Shown here: one piece after another, positions 14,483 to 22,539 of the stretch
How positions within the stretch are numbered: the first letter of the stretch is position 1
How the letters are laid out: every line of letters starts with the position of its first letter
Source of the DNA: Actinophytocola algeriensis
GTDB lineage: Bacteria > Actinomycetota > Actinomycetes > Mycobacteriales > Pseudonocardiaceae
Assembly: GCF_014203735.1 (NCBI RefSeq)
Contig: NZ_JACHJQ010000012.1
Span: forward strand, 62,001 to 126,000
Reading direction: 5' to 3'
Length of the DNA: 64,000 nucleotides
Position numbers and translations under genes: made by a program
Notes under the pieces: generated by a model
What the model was told of the DNA's origin: nothing
Database searches by the model: none
What the model saw: only the letters and a program-made list of their open reading frames with translations

Positions 14483-16117
14483 CTACTGCTGTGCGTGTGC
14501 CTTCTCGAACTCGCCACGGACCTGGTCGCCGCCGTTCTGCTTCCACTGGCGCACGACGTCCGCCCAGCCCGACACCGGCTGGTTGCCGCGGACGATCTCG
14601 CTGCGGGCGTTGTTCAGCGCCTTCGACAGCACCGAACCCTTGCTCGCGTTGACCGGTGAGTACAGGCCGACGGTCGGGTCCGGTACCAACAGCGGCGCCA
14701 CCTCCTTGTGGAACGCGTACTGCTTGTCCACCACGGTCCGGTCGCCGGGCCCGAGGATCGCCGGCTGGTCGACGAGGTACTGCATGGGGATCTTGACGTT
14801 CGTCTCGCCGGTACCGGTGAGGGCGGGAAGTCCGGCACTCATCGTGTGGTCGACACCGTCGACGCCGAACTTGCGGAACAGGTGCTCGGTGGTGCCGAAC
14901 GGCGCCGCCATCCAGTTCGCGATCGCGAGCAGCTGCCGGACGCGCTTCTCGTCGCCCTTCTTGATGCCGGTGACCGCGAAGCTGCCCTTGCCGGTGAAGT
15001 GCCTGCCGTCCCCGCCGCCGTCCTGGGCGGGGGCGAGCAGGCCGCCGACGTCGATGCCCGGGTAGGTGCCGAGCAGGATGTCCCACGCCGCGTAGCCGTC
15101 GACCTTCATGGCGATCTTGCCGGTGCCGAACCAGTCGCGGCCCTGCTGGAAGGTCGCGCTGAACGTGTCCGGGTGGAACAGTCCCTTCTCGACCATCGCG
15201 ACGAGCGCGGCGAGCGCCTCGGTGTACTCCTCGGTCTCGACGGCGTTGGTGAACTTCCCGTTCTTCTCGGCCCAGCCGTTGGGCACCCCGAACGACTCGA
15301 GCAGGAACAGCAGCGCGCCGCCGCCACCGAGACCGGTGTCGCCGAGCGCCCACCGCCCGGCCTTCGCGTCGGTCAGTCCCTGGCACAGCTCGACGAACTC
15401 GGCGTGGTTCGCGGGCTTGGGGTTCAACGACCGGGCCGCGACCAGGTCGTCGCGGACGAACATGATCTCGCCGATGCTCGCGCGTGGCGTCGGCAGGCCG
15501 TGGATGCCACCGTTGGCGATCATCGGCCGCCAGCAGAACTCCGGGATGTTGGCCAGGAACGGGTACTCCTTGACCGCGTCACCCGACAGGTACGGCGTCA
15601 GGTCGGCGAACTTGGCGCGCAGCACGCCGGGCAGGTCGGGCGTCCAGGACGGCAGCATCACCATGTCGGGCAGGTCCCCGCCGGCGATGGTCGCGGTGAC
15701 CTTGGTGCTGTAGTCGCTGTCCGGGACCATGTTGAACGCGAGGTCCGCGCCGATCCGGTCGTTGAGCGCCTGCCAGTACGCGTTGCCGGACAGCGGCGGC
15801 GGTACCGGGGTGAAGGTGTCGACCAGGATCGACACCTTGCCCGCGCCGGCACCGGGCTTGTCCTTGATCGCGGTGACGAGGTTCTCCGGGTACCGGTAGA
15901 AGCCCGGCAGCAGGTGCTCGCCGGCGGGCAGGTCCGGGGTCACCCCGGCGTAGGGGACGTGGGTCGGCAGCTTGACGCGGGCGTTGGCCGCCGCGGTGTT
16001 GGCGGCGCCGCCACCACCGCCGCAGGCCGAGAGGAACGACGTCGATGCGGCCGCGAGGGTCATCGCGCCCATGCCGCGCAACAGGGCGCGGCGGCTCACA
16101 ACTCTGTGCTGGGTCAC
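14483..16117 (-). CDS. Extracellular solute-binding lipoprotein (LplA/YtcQ type)
   Basis: A 544-residue carbohydrate ABC binding protein. The N-terminus reads VSRRALLRG (twin-arginine-like) then LAAASTSFLSAC with the lipobox Cys near residue 32, so it is exported and lipid-anchored. The long mature part, with FNMVPDSDYSTKVTATIAGG-type segments, matches large LplA/YtcQ binding proteins. GTG 16117 is chosen: it fits the signal, and an upstream ATG at 16174 would lie inside the operator. It is the first gene of the minus-strand unit with GH16 and works with the two permeases across the divergent gap; energy probably comes from a shared ATPase encoded elsewhere. Confidence 0.85.
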   Translation of the reverse strand: MTQHRVVSRRALLRGMGAMTLAAASTSFLSACGGGGGAANTAAANARVKLPTHVPYAGVTPDLPAGEHLLPGFYRYPENLVTAIKDKPGAGAGKVSILVDTFTPVPPPLSGNAYWQALNDRIGADLAFNMVPDSDYSTKVTATIAGGDLPDMVMLPSWTPDLPGVLRAKFADLTPYLSGDAVKEYPFLANIPEFCWRPMIANGGIHGLPTPRASIGEIMFVRDDLVAARSLNPKPANHAEFVELCQGLTDAKAGRWALGDTGLGGGGALLFLLESFGVPNGWAEKNGKFTNAVETEEYTEALAALVAMVEKGLFHPDTFSATFQQGRDWFGTGKIAMKVDGYAAWDILLGTYPGIDVGGLLAPAQDGGGDGRHFTGKGSFAVTGIKKGDEKRVRQLLAIANWMAAPFGTTEHLFRKFGVDGVDHTMSAGLPALTGTGETNVKIPMQYLVDQPAILGPGDRTVVDKQYAFHKEVAPLLVPDPTVGLYSPVNASKGSVLSKALNNARSEIVRGNQPVSGWADVVRQWKQNGGDQVRGEFEKAHAQQ

Positions 16118-16154
16118 GGCGAGGACTTCCGTTCTCGGAAAGGCTTGGGGGCTT

Positions 16155-16174
16155 GTGATGATGCGCATCATCAC
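16155..16174. promoter_or_regulatory. LacI-type operator, 20-bp perfect palindrome
   Basis: GTGATGATGCGCATCATCAC is fully symmetric with a central CG, the hallmark of LacI/GalR operators. It begins about 5 bases after the predicted start of transcription of the binding-protein promoter, so a bound repressor would block it. The LacI gene is the adjacent divergent gene. Confidence 0.75.
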
Positions 16175-16185
16175 GATGGTGTCGG

Positions 16186-16214
16186 ACTGTAGATCGGGGT
16201 GAATCCCGTGTCAA
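16186..16214 (-). promoter_or_regulatory. Strong promoter of the binding-protein/GH16 unit
   Basis: On the minus strand, TTGACA (16209-16214), a 17-bp spacer and TACAGT (16186-16191). The -35 is the exact consensus. Transcription would begin near 16179, just before the LacI-type palindrome. Confidence 0.65.
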
Positions 16215-16247
16215 TACCAAGCAAAAGCACTGTGTACGAGGATGTGG

Positions 16248-16276
16248 TTGACCTGGAGAACATCGTCTGGCTACTC
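16248..16276 (+). promoter_or_regulatory. Candidate promoter of the lacI-family gene
   Basis: TTGACC (16248-16253), a 17-bp spacer and CTACTC (16271-16276), about 45 bases before the chosen GTG start. The -10 is a weak match. Confidence 0.35.
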
Positions 16277-16321
16277 TCCGGACGTCAACAGATAATGCGC
16301 AATATCAAGGTGGGAGCAACG

Positions 16322-17395
16322 GTGAAGGCGTCCGAACGGCCGAAGAAGCGGCCGACGCAGGCCGACGTCGCGCGGCTGGCGAGCGTGTCGCCCGCGGTCG
16401 TGTCCGCGGTCGTGAACGGCCGCGACGGCTCGAACGGGGTCCGGGTCGGCGACCGGACCGCCGCGCGGGTCGAGGAGGCCATCCGCCAGCTCGGGTACGT
16501 GCCGAACGTGGCCGCCAGGAGCCTGGCCCGCGGCCGCAACGGGATCATCGGCGTGTTCACGTACGAGGCCCTGTTCCCGATGCAGGCCATGAGCTACTAC
16601 CACCCGTTCCTGGTCGGCGTGGAGGAGGCGGTCGAGGAGCTCGACTGCCACTTGCTGCTGTTCACCGGGTCGCACACCGACGACCGCCGCCGCTCGATCT
16701 ACAAGAACGGCACCAACTCGCTGCAGGTCGCCGACGGCTCCGTCCTCATCGGACAGTCGGAGGACCGCGACGAGCTGGCCGCGCTGGTCCGCGACGGGTA
16801 TCCGGCGGTGTTCATCGGTCGCCGGGAGCTGCCGGGCGCGGAGGTGTCCTACGCGGCGGCCGACTACGGCACGGCCACCCGCCAGCTCGTCGAGCGGATC
16901 AGCGGGCTGGGACACCGCGGGATCGCCCGGCTGCGCGGCGGGTCGAACCACGAGTCGATCCTCGACCGCGACGCCGGTTTCGCGGCCGCGCGGGAACTGC
17001 TCGGCGACCGGGTCGACACCACGGAGGTGTTCGTTCCGCCGCGTGCCGAGTCCATCGCGGCGGTCGTGCCCGGCCTGGTCGAACAGGGCTACACCTGCAT
17101 CGTCACCGACGACCGGGAGCGGGCGGGCGACGTGTGCGCCGCCGCGACGGCACTGGGGCTGTCGGTGCCTGCCGACCTCTCGGTCGCCGCGCTCAGTGAG
17201 TACTCCTACGTCGACAACGCCGTCGAACGCTGGGACATCACCACCATCACGACGCCGGGCCGGGAGATGGGCGCCGCGGCGGTGCGGCTGCTGGCCGACC
17301 TGCTGGACAACCCCGCCGACCGCTCGCCGCGCCGGGTCGTCATCGACTGCGGCTTCCACGCCGGCGCCACCCTGACCGCACCACAAGGAGCCTGA
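16322..17395 (+). CDS. LacI-family transcriptional regulator
   Basis: A 357-residue regulator. The HTH is TQADVARLASVSPAVVSAVV (about residues 10-29), followed by the hinge helix PNVAARSLA and a periplasmic-binding-like sensor domain to the end (HPFLVGVEEA, VSYAAADYGTATRQL, TTITTPGREMGAAA). GTG 16322 is preferred because GGGAG lies 5 bases upstream; ATG 16295 is an alternative. It probably binds the 20-bp palindrome in the divergent gap and releases it on a beta-gluco-oligosaccharide. Its stop overlaps the next ATG by one base. Confidence 0.9.
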   Translation: MKASERPKKRPTQADVARLASVSPAVVSAVVNGRDGSNGVRVGDRTAARVEEAIRQLGYVPNVAARSLARGRNGIIGVFTYEALFPMQAMSYYHPFLVGVEEAVEELDCHLLLFTGSHTDDRRRSIYKNGTNSLQVADGSVLIGQSEDRDELAALVRDGYPAVFIGRRELPGAEVSYAAADYGTATRQLVERISGLGHRGIARLRGGSNHESILDRDAGFAAARELLGDRVDTTEVFVPPRAESIAAVVPGLVEQGYTCIVTDDRERAGDVCAAATALGLSVPADLSVAALSEYSYVDNAVERWDITTITTPGREMGAAAVRLLADLLDNPADRSPRRVVIDCGFHAGATLTAPQGA

Positions 17396-18996
17396 TGTAC
17401 GAAGAGACCTGCGACATCCTCGTCGTCGGCGGTGGCCTCGGCGGTGTCGCCGCCGCGCTGGCCGCGCTGCGGCTGGGCCGCACCGTCGTCCTCACCGAGG
17501 AGACCGACTGGCTCGGCGGTCAGCTGACCTCGCAGGCGGTGCCACCCGACGAGCACCCGTGGATCGAGCAGTTCGGGTGCACCGCGACCTACCGGCGGCT
17601 GCGCGACCTCATCCGCGACTACTACCGCCGCGCGTACCCGCTGACCGAACAGGCGGCGGCGACGGTCAACCTCAACCCCGGCAAGGGTCACGTCAGCCGG
17701 ATCTGCCACGAGCCGAGGGTCGCGGTCGCGGCGATCGAGGAGATGCTCGCGCCCTACCGGTCGAGCAGGCAGCTGCGGATCCTGCCGCGGCACCGGCCCG
17801 TCGCCGCCGAGGTCGACGGCGACCGCGTCACCGCGGTGCGGCTGCTCGACACCGGCAGTGGCAACGAGCTGACCGTGTCCGCGTCGTACATCCTCGACGC
17901 CACCGAGATGGGGGAGCTGCTGGAGCTGGCGGGCGTCGAGCACGTCGTCGGTTCGGAGAGCCGCGACGACACCGGCGAGCCGCACGCCGTCGAGGGCCCG
18001 GCCCAGCCGATGGACCAGCAGTCGTTCACGTTCTGCTTCGCGCTCGACCACCGGCCCGGCGAGGACCACACCATCGACCGGCCGGCGACCTACGACTTCT
18101 GGCGCTCCTACGCGCCGGACTTCTGGCCCGCGCCGCTGCTCAGCTGGCGGCAGGTCGCCCCGGAGACGCTCCAGCCGTACACGAAGCGGGTCTTCGAACC
18201 GGACGAGGACTTCGACCTGTGGCGGTTCCGCCGGATCCTGCACAAGCCGCACCTCGACGACTCCTACGACGGCGGCGACATCACGCTGGTCAACTGGCAG
18301 CAGGTCGACTACTGGCTCGGGCCGCTCATCGGCGTGGCCGACGCGGAACGCGACCGGCACCTCGAGGGCGCCAAGCAGCTCAGCCTGTCCTTTCTGTACT
18401 GGATGCAGACCGAGGCGCCCAACCACCTCGGTGGCACCGGCCACCCGGGGCTGCGGCTGCGCCACGACGTCACCGACACCGCAGACGGGCTCGCCAAGTA
18501 CCCCTACATCCGCGAGTCCCGCCGCATCCGGGCCGAGTTCACCGTGTCCGAACTGCACGTCGGCGTGGCGGCTCGCGGTTCACTGCTGGGTGCCGAGGAG
18601 TTCCGCGACAGCGTCGGCATCGGCAGCTACCGCATCGACCTGCACCCGTCGACCGGCGGGCCTGCCGGGCCGCGCCAGTACGTGGACGTGGCGAGCTGGC
18701 CGTTCCAGATCCCGCTCGGCGCACTGCTGCCGGTCCGGGTCGAGAACCTGTTGCCCGCCAACAAGAACATCGGCACCACCCACATCTCCAACGGCTGCTA
18801 CCGGCTGCACCCGGTCGAGTGGAACATCGGCGAGGCCGCCGGCGCACTCGCCGCGCACTGCCTCGACACGGGCGCGGTGCCGCGCCAGGTGCGGGCCGAC
18901 GCGGCCCGGCTCGAGTCCTACCAGGACACACTGACCGACCTCGGTGTCGAGCTGGCCTGGCCCGCCGAGGTCCGCACCCAGAAGAAGTACAACTGA
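17395..18996 (+). CDS. FAD-dependent oxidoreductase (FAD_oxidored/PF12831 type)
   Basis: A 533-residue flavoprotein. The dinucleotide fold is at the start (DILVVGGGLGGVAAALAAL, residues 8-26), the second glycine-rich turn is WLGGQLTSQ, and near the end the FAD contact NGCYRLHPVEWNIGEAAGALAAH is of the type seen in this family (two adjacent runs). No signal peptide. It is fused translationally to the LacI gene and precedes the two sugar permeases. Members of this family are frequent in polysaccharide loci, but a confirmed substrate is not known to me; oxidation of an imported sugar or aglycone is a guess from context. Confidence 0.75.
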   Translation: MYEETCDILVVGGGLGGVAAALAALRLGRTVVLTEETDWLGGQLTSQAVPPDEHPWIEQFGCTATYRRLRDLIRDYYRRAYPLTEQAAATVNLNPGKGHVSRICHEPRVAVAAIEEMLAPYRSSRQLRILPRHRPVAAEVDGDRVTAVRLLDTGSGNELTVSASYILDATEMGELLELAGVEHVVGSESRDDTGEPHAVEGPAQPMDQQSFTFCFALDHRPGEDHTIDRPATYDFWRSYAPDFWPAPLLSWRQVAPETLQPYTKRVFEPDEDFDLWRFRRILHKPHLDDSYDGGDITLVNWQQVDYWLGPLIGVADAERDRHLEGAKQLSLSFLYWMQTEAPNHLGGTGHPGLRLRHDVTDTADGLAKYPYIRESRRIRAEFTVSELHVGVAARGSLLGAEEFRDSVGIGSYRIDLHPSTGGPAGPRQYVDVASWPFQIPLGALLPVRVENLLPANKNIGTTHISNGCYRLHPVEWNIGEAAGALAAHCLDTGAVPRQVRADAARLESYQDTLTDLGVELAWPAEVRTQKKYN

Positions 18997-19006
18997 CCGG
19001 GAGCCG

Positions 19007-19984
19007 ATGATGGCTGTGCTGAGCAGACCGCGCGGGGTGGTCGAGACGCTGCCCACCCGGCCCGCGCCGCGCCGGGTGGGCCGAGGGCGGCGGCTGCGCC
19101 GGGACTGGCTGCTGCTCGTGTGCGCGGTGCCAGGGCTGGTGTGGCTGCTGGTGTTCCACTACGCGCCGCTGCTGGGCAACGTCATCGCGTTCAAGGACTA
19201 CCAGCCCTACGTGGGGATCGCGGACGCGCCGTGGGTGGGGTTCGACAACTTCTCGATCATCGTCAACGGGGACCCCGCCTTCCTCAACGCCCTGGTCAAC
19301 ACGCTGGTCATCTCACTCCTGCAGCTGCTGTTCGTGTTCCCCATCCCGATCGCGCTGGCGCTGCTGCTCAACTCGCTGGTGTCGGAGCGGATGAAGCGGA
19401 CGGTGCAGTCCATCCTGTACCTGCCGCACTTCCTGTCCTGGGTGATCATCGTCGCGATCTTCCAGCACATGCTGGGCAACACCGGTCTGCTCAACGGTTT
19501 CCTGACCGAGCACGACCTCGGCAGCGTGAGCATCATCGGCAACCCGGAGCTGTTCAAGGAGCTCGTCGTCGCCCAGGTGGTCTGGAAGGACACCGGCTGG
19601 GGCATGATCCTGTTCCTCGCCGCGATGTCGCGGATCGACCCGGAGCTGTACGAGGCGGCCGCGGTCGACGGTGCGTCCCGGCTGCGCCAGGTGTGGCACG
19701 TGACGCTGCCGGGCATCAAGTCGGTCGTCGCGCTCCTGCTGATCCTGCGACTCGGCGACGTGCTCTCCGTCGGTTTCGAGCAGATCCTGTTGCAGCAGAA
19801 CGCGGTCGGCCCGACGGCGTCGGAGGTGCTCGACACCTACGTGTTCAACAACGCGGTCGGCGCCGGCTCGTGGGGCGCGTCCGCCGCCGCCGGACTGGTC
19901 AAGGGAGTCGTCGGCGTGGCGCTCGTGCTGGGTGCGAACAAGGTGGCGCACCTGTTCGGTGAGCGGGGGGTGTACCAGCGATGA
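19007..19984 (+). CDS. ABC sugar transporter permease (LplB type)
   Basis: A 325-residue inner-membrane permease with about six transmembrane helices after a basic N-terminus. The cytoplasmic EAA loop reads EAAAVDGASRLRQVWHVTLP, which contacts the ATPase. The early segment HYAPLLGNVIAFKDYQPY is typical of LplB/YteP permeases for complex oligosaccharides. Two ATG codons in a row (19007 and 19010) follow CCGGGAG. Together with the next gene it forms the channel for the binding protein encoded across the gap. No ATPase gene is near. Confidence 0.9.
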   Translation: MMAVLSRPRGVVETLPTRPAPRRVGRGRRLRRDWLLLVCAVPGLVWLLVFHYAPLLGNVIAFKDYQPYVGIADAPWVGFDNFSIIVNGDPAFLNALVNTLVISLLQLLFVFPIPIALALLLNSLVSERMKRTVQSILYLPHFLSWVIIVAIFQHMLGNTGLLNGFLTEHDLGSVSIIGNPELFKELVVAQVVWKDTGWGMILFLAAMSRIDPELYEAAAVDGASRLRQVWHVTLPGIKSVVALLLILRLGDVLSVGFEQILLQQNAVGPTASEVLDTYVFNNAVGAGSWGASAAAGLVKGVVGVALVLGANKVAHLFGERGVYQR

Positions 19985-20850
19985 GTGTTGCCCTGACCCC
20001 GGCCCGCCCGGCGACCCGGGCGGCCAAGGGCCTGGTCCTGACGGTGTGCTGTCTGGTGGTGATCCTGCCGTTCCTCGCGGTGGTCTCCACCAGCCTCGCC
20101 GACGAGAGCCAGGTCGCGGCGGCAGGCGGGTACGTCCTGTGGCCGGAACGGCCGAGCTTCTACGCCTACGAGGCCATCTTCGACGGCGGCGTGGTGACGC
20201 GGGCGCTGCTGGTGTCCGTGGGCGTCACCGTCGTCGGCGCGTCGCTCTCGTTGGCGTGCACCGCGCTGCTGGCGTACGGGCTGTCCCGGCCGGGCAGCTT
20301 CGGCAGCAGGCCGATCCTGATGGTCGTGCTGTTCAGCGTCCTGTTCTCGCCGGGCATCATCCCGATGTACCTGACGGTCAAGGAGCTGGGCCTGCTGGAC
20401 AGCTACTGGGCGCTGATCCTGTCGGCGCTGATCAACGGGTTCAACGTGATCGTGATGCGCGCGTTCTTCCTCGAGCTGCCCCAGGAACTCCTCGACGCGG
20501 CGAAGATCGACGGTGCCAGCGAGCTGACCATCCTCGTCCGGATCGTCCTGCCGCTGTCGAAGGCGGTCGTGGCGGTGATCGGCCTGTTCTACGCCGTGGC
20601 GTACTGGAACAACTTCTTCTCCGCCCTGCTCTACATCACGGACAACTCCAAGTACCCGCTGTCGCTGATCCTCCGCACCTACGTGGTCGACAACGCCACC
20701 ATCGGCACCGGCGACGCGACCCAGGTGCCGCCACAGCAGTCCCTCCAGATGGCGATGCTCGTGGTCAGCATCCTGCCGATCCTGCTGGTGTACCCGTTCC
20801 TGCAGAAGCACTTCGCGAAGGGCATCATGATCGGCGCGGTCAAGGGCTGA
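19981..20850 (+). CDS. ABC sugar transporter permease (YtcP/LplC type)
   Basis: A 289-residue permease with six predicted transmembrane helices. The EAA loop reads LLDAAKIDGASELTILVRI, and SPGIIPMYLTVKELGLLDSYWAL (seen as two runs) is characteristic of the YtcP/LplC branch. The ATG lies in an ATGA overlap with the previous permease stop, so the two are coupled. It is the last gene of the unit; the next 199 bases carry no gene and a possible promoter of the following operon. Confidence 0.9.
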   Translation: MSVALTPARPATRAAKGLVLTVCCLVVILPFLAVVSTSLADESQVAAAGGYVLWPERPSFYAYEAIFDGGVVTRALLVSVGVTVVGASLSLACTALLAYGLSRPGSFGSRPILMVVLFSVLFSPGIIPMYLTVKELGLLDSYWALILSALINGFNVIVMRAFFLELPQELLDAAKIDGASELTILVRIVLPLSKAVVAVIGLFYAVAYWNNFFSALLYITDNSKYPLSLILRTYVVDNATIGTGDATQVPPQQSLQMAMLVVSILPILLVYPFLQKHFAKGIMIGAVKG

Positions 20851-20999
20851 CCCGCGGCTGCGAGTTCGTATATCAGACAGTGAGCACGCTGTAGCGGATG
20901 CCGACAGGCATCGATCGCCTAGGTGACGCATTGTGCCTGGTCAGTGTCCATGACCATGCGGTACAGGTCCCGTTCGGACAGTGAGATTGACGCGAGGCC

Positions 21000-21026
21000 T
21001 TGTGTTCTCTCGAGCCTCCCTAATAT
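21000..21026 (+). promoter_or_regulatory. Candidate promoter of the acyl-CoA catabolic operon
   Basis: TAATAT (21021-21026) lies in an AT-rich patch about 24 bases before the first gene; a poor -35, TTGTGT (21000-21005), is 15 bases upstream. Suggestive only. Confidence 0.3.
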
Positions 21027-21049
21027 ATTTCACGCCAACGGAGGTGCTC

Positions 21050-21412
21050 ATGGACGTGCAGCCAGTCGTTGCCGAACCGGACCCGCGGGTTCGGGTGGCG
21101 GGTGAGGGTGACGGCCTCCTGCTGCTCGGTGTGCGGTGTGCCGGGTGTGGGCTCGCCGCGGTCGAACCAGTCCTGCGGTGCGGTGCCTGCGGTGGCGACA
21201 CCGAGCCGACCTCCCTGCGCCCCAACGGAAACGTGTGGTCCTGGACGGTTGTGGGGGTCGGGCCGGACCGGGGCACCGCCTTCGCGTACGTCGATCTCGA
21301 TGACGGGCCTCGGGTGCTCGTCCGGCTCGGCGAAGGCACGCCGCGGGTGGTCGGGACGCGGGTGCGCGTACGGGGCACGACGCCCGACGGAGATCTGGAG
21401 GCCGGTGCGTGA
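21050..21412 (+). CDS. DUF35 Zn-ribbon/OB-fold protein, partner of the thiolase
   Basis: A 120-residue protein with a zinc ribbon (Cys30, Cys33, Cys44, Cys47 in CAGC and CGAC) followed by an OB-fold (VWSWTVVGV, FAYVDLDDGPRVLV, GTRVRVRG). Start ATG 21050 has a clear GGAGG 5 bases upstream. DUF35 proteins pair with SCP-x-type thiolases, as ChsH2 does with Ltp2, and help bind acyl-CoA. The thiolase starts in the stop codon of this gene, which supports a complex. It opens a run of at least eight overlapping genes. Confidence 0.85.
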   Translation: MDVQPVVAEPDPRVRVAGEGDGLLLLGVRCAGCGLAAVEPVLRCGACGGDTEPTSLRPNGNVWSWTVVGVGPDRGTAFAYVDLDDGPRVLVRLGEGTPRVVGTRVRVRGTTPDGDLEAGA

Positions 21413-22539
21413 ACCCGCGGATATACGGAGTCGGCAGCAGCCTGTTCGGCCGGCAGCCGGGCACCGAGGTCGCTGAGCTCGCCGCCCGCGCCGGGCTCGA
21501 CGCCCTTCGTGACGCCGGGACCGACCAGGTCGACGCCGTGTACGTCGGCACCGTGTTCGGGGAGATGGGCGCCGCGCAGCGGGCCACGCACCGGCTCGGG
21601 TTGCACGGGGTGCCGGTCATCCGGGTCGAGAACGCCTGCGCCAGCGCCACGACCGCGCTGCACGAGGCCACCGCCGCCGTCGCGGCCGGGCGGTACCGGA
21701 CCGTGCTCGCGCTGGGTGTCGAGCACATGTCGCGCCTGCCCAGGGGCCCGTTGCCGACCGAGCCGCGGGACCCGCACGGCCGCGCCGGGTTGTTGCTGCC
21801 CGCCATGTACGCGATGGCGGCCACCCGCTACCTGGAAACCACGCCGTTGACCCGCGAGGACCTCGCCGCCGTCGCCGTCAAGAACCACGGCAACGCGCTC
21901 GCCAACCCGCTCGCCGAGTTCGGGGCCCGACTCACCGAGGACGAGGTGCTCGCCTCGAAGTCCATCGCCGAGCCGTTGACGCTGCACCAGTGTTCACCGA
22001 TCTCCGACGGGGCCGCCGCCGCGGTCGTCGGGGCCGGCAGGGGACATGAGCGGGACGTCGAGATCGCGGCGTCCGAGCTGCGGTCGGGTGGGTTGTGGGA
22101 CAGCCGGTCTCCGCACGTGTGGGGCTTCGACATCGTCCGTGACACCGCACGCGCCGCCTACCTCGCCGCGGGCATCGCGGCGCACGACGTGGACCTCGTC
22201 GAGTGCCACGACGCCTTCACCATCGGTGAGGTCACGACGACCGAGTCGCTCGGGCTCGCCGAGCCGGGGGAGGGTTACCGGCTCGTCCGCGACGGGGTGA
22301 CCGCCGTGGACGGCAAGACCCCGGTCAACCCGTCCGGCGGGCTGCTCGGGCGTGGCCACCCGCTGGGCGCTACGGGCCTCGCCCAGGTGTACGAGGTCGT
22401 CACCCAGCTGCGGCACGAAGCGGGGGAGCGGCAGGTCGCGCACGCCCGCACCGGTGTCGTCGAGACCATGGGCGGCGGCGTCACCGGCATCGACGGCAAC
22501 GCGTGCGTCGTACTCGTGCTGCGGGGGAGGGACCGGTGA
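21409..22539 (+). CDS. SCP-x/Ltp-type thiolase-like enzyme
   Basis: A 376-residue thiolase-superfamily protein. The nucleophile position is Cys77 in ENACASATTAL, so unlike the Ltp2 retro-aldolases it retains Cys; His motifs are VECHDAFT and GRGHPLGATG. It starts at GTG 21409, overlapping the DUF35 stop. With the DUF35 partner it would cleave or form a C-C bond of an acyl-CoA: thiolytic release of acetyl- or propionyl-CoA, or retro-aldol cleavage of a 3-hydroxyacyl-CoA. Hydratases and ligases in the operon would provide the substrate. Confidence 0.85.
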   Translation: MNPRIYGVGSSLFGRQPGTEVAELAARAGLDALRDAGTDQVDAVYVGTVFGEMGAAQRATHRLGLHGVPVIRVENACASATTALHEATAAVAAGRYRTVLALGVEHMSRLPRGPLPTEPRDPHGRAGLLLPAMYAMAATRYLETTPLTREDLAAVAVKNHGNALANPLAEFGARLTEDEVLASKSIAEPLTLHQCSPISDGAAAAVVGAGRGHERDVEIAASELRSGGLWDSRSPHVWGFDIVRDTARAAYLAAGIAAHDVDLVECHDAFTIGEVTTTESLGLAEPGEGYRLVRDGVTAVDGKTPVNPSGGLLGRGHPLGATGLAQVYEVVTQLRHEAGERQVAHARTGVVETMGGGVTGIDGNACVVLVLRGRDR

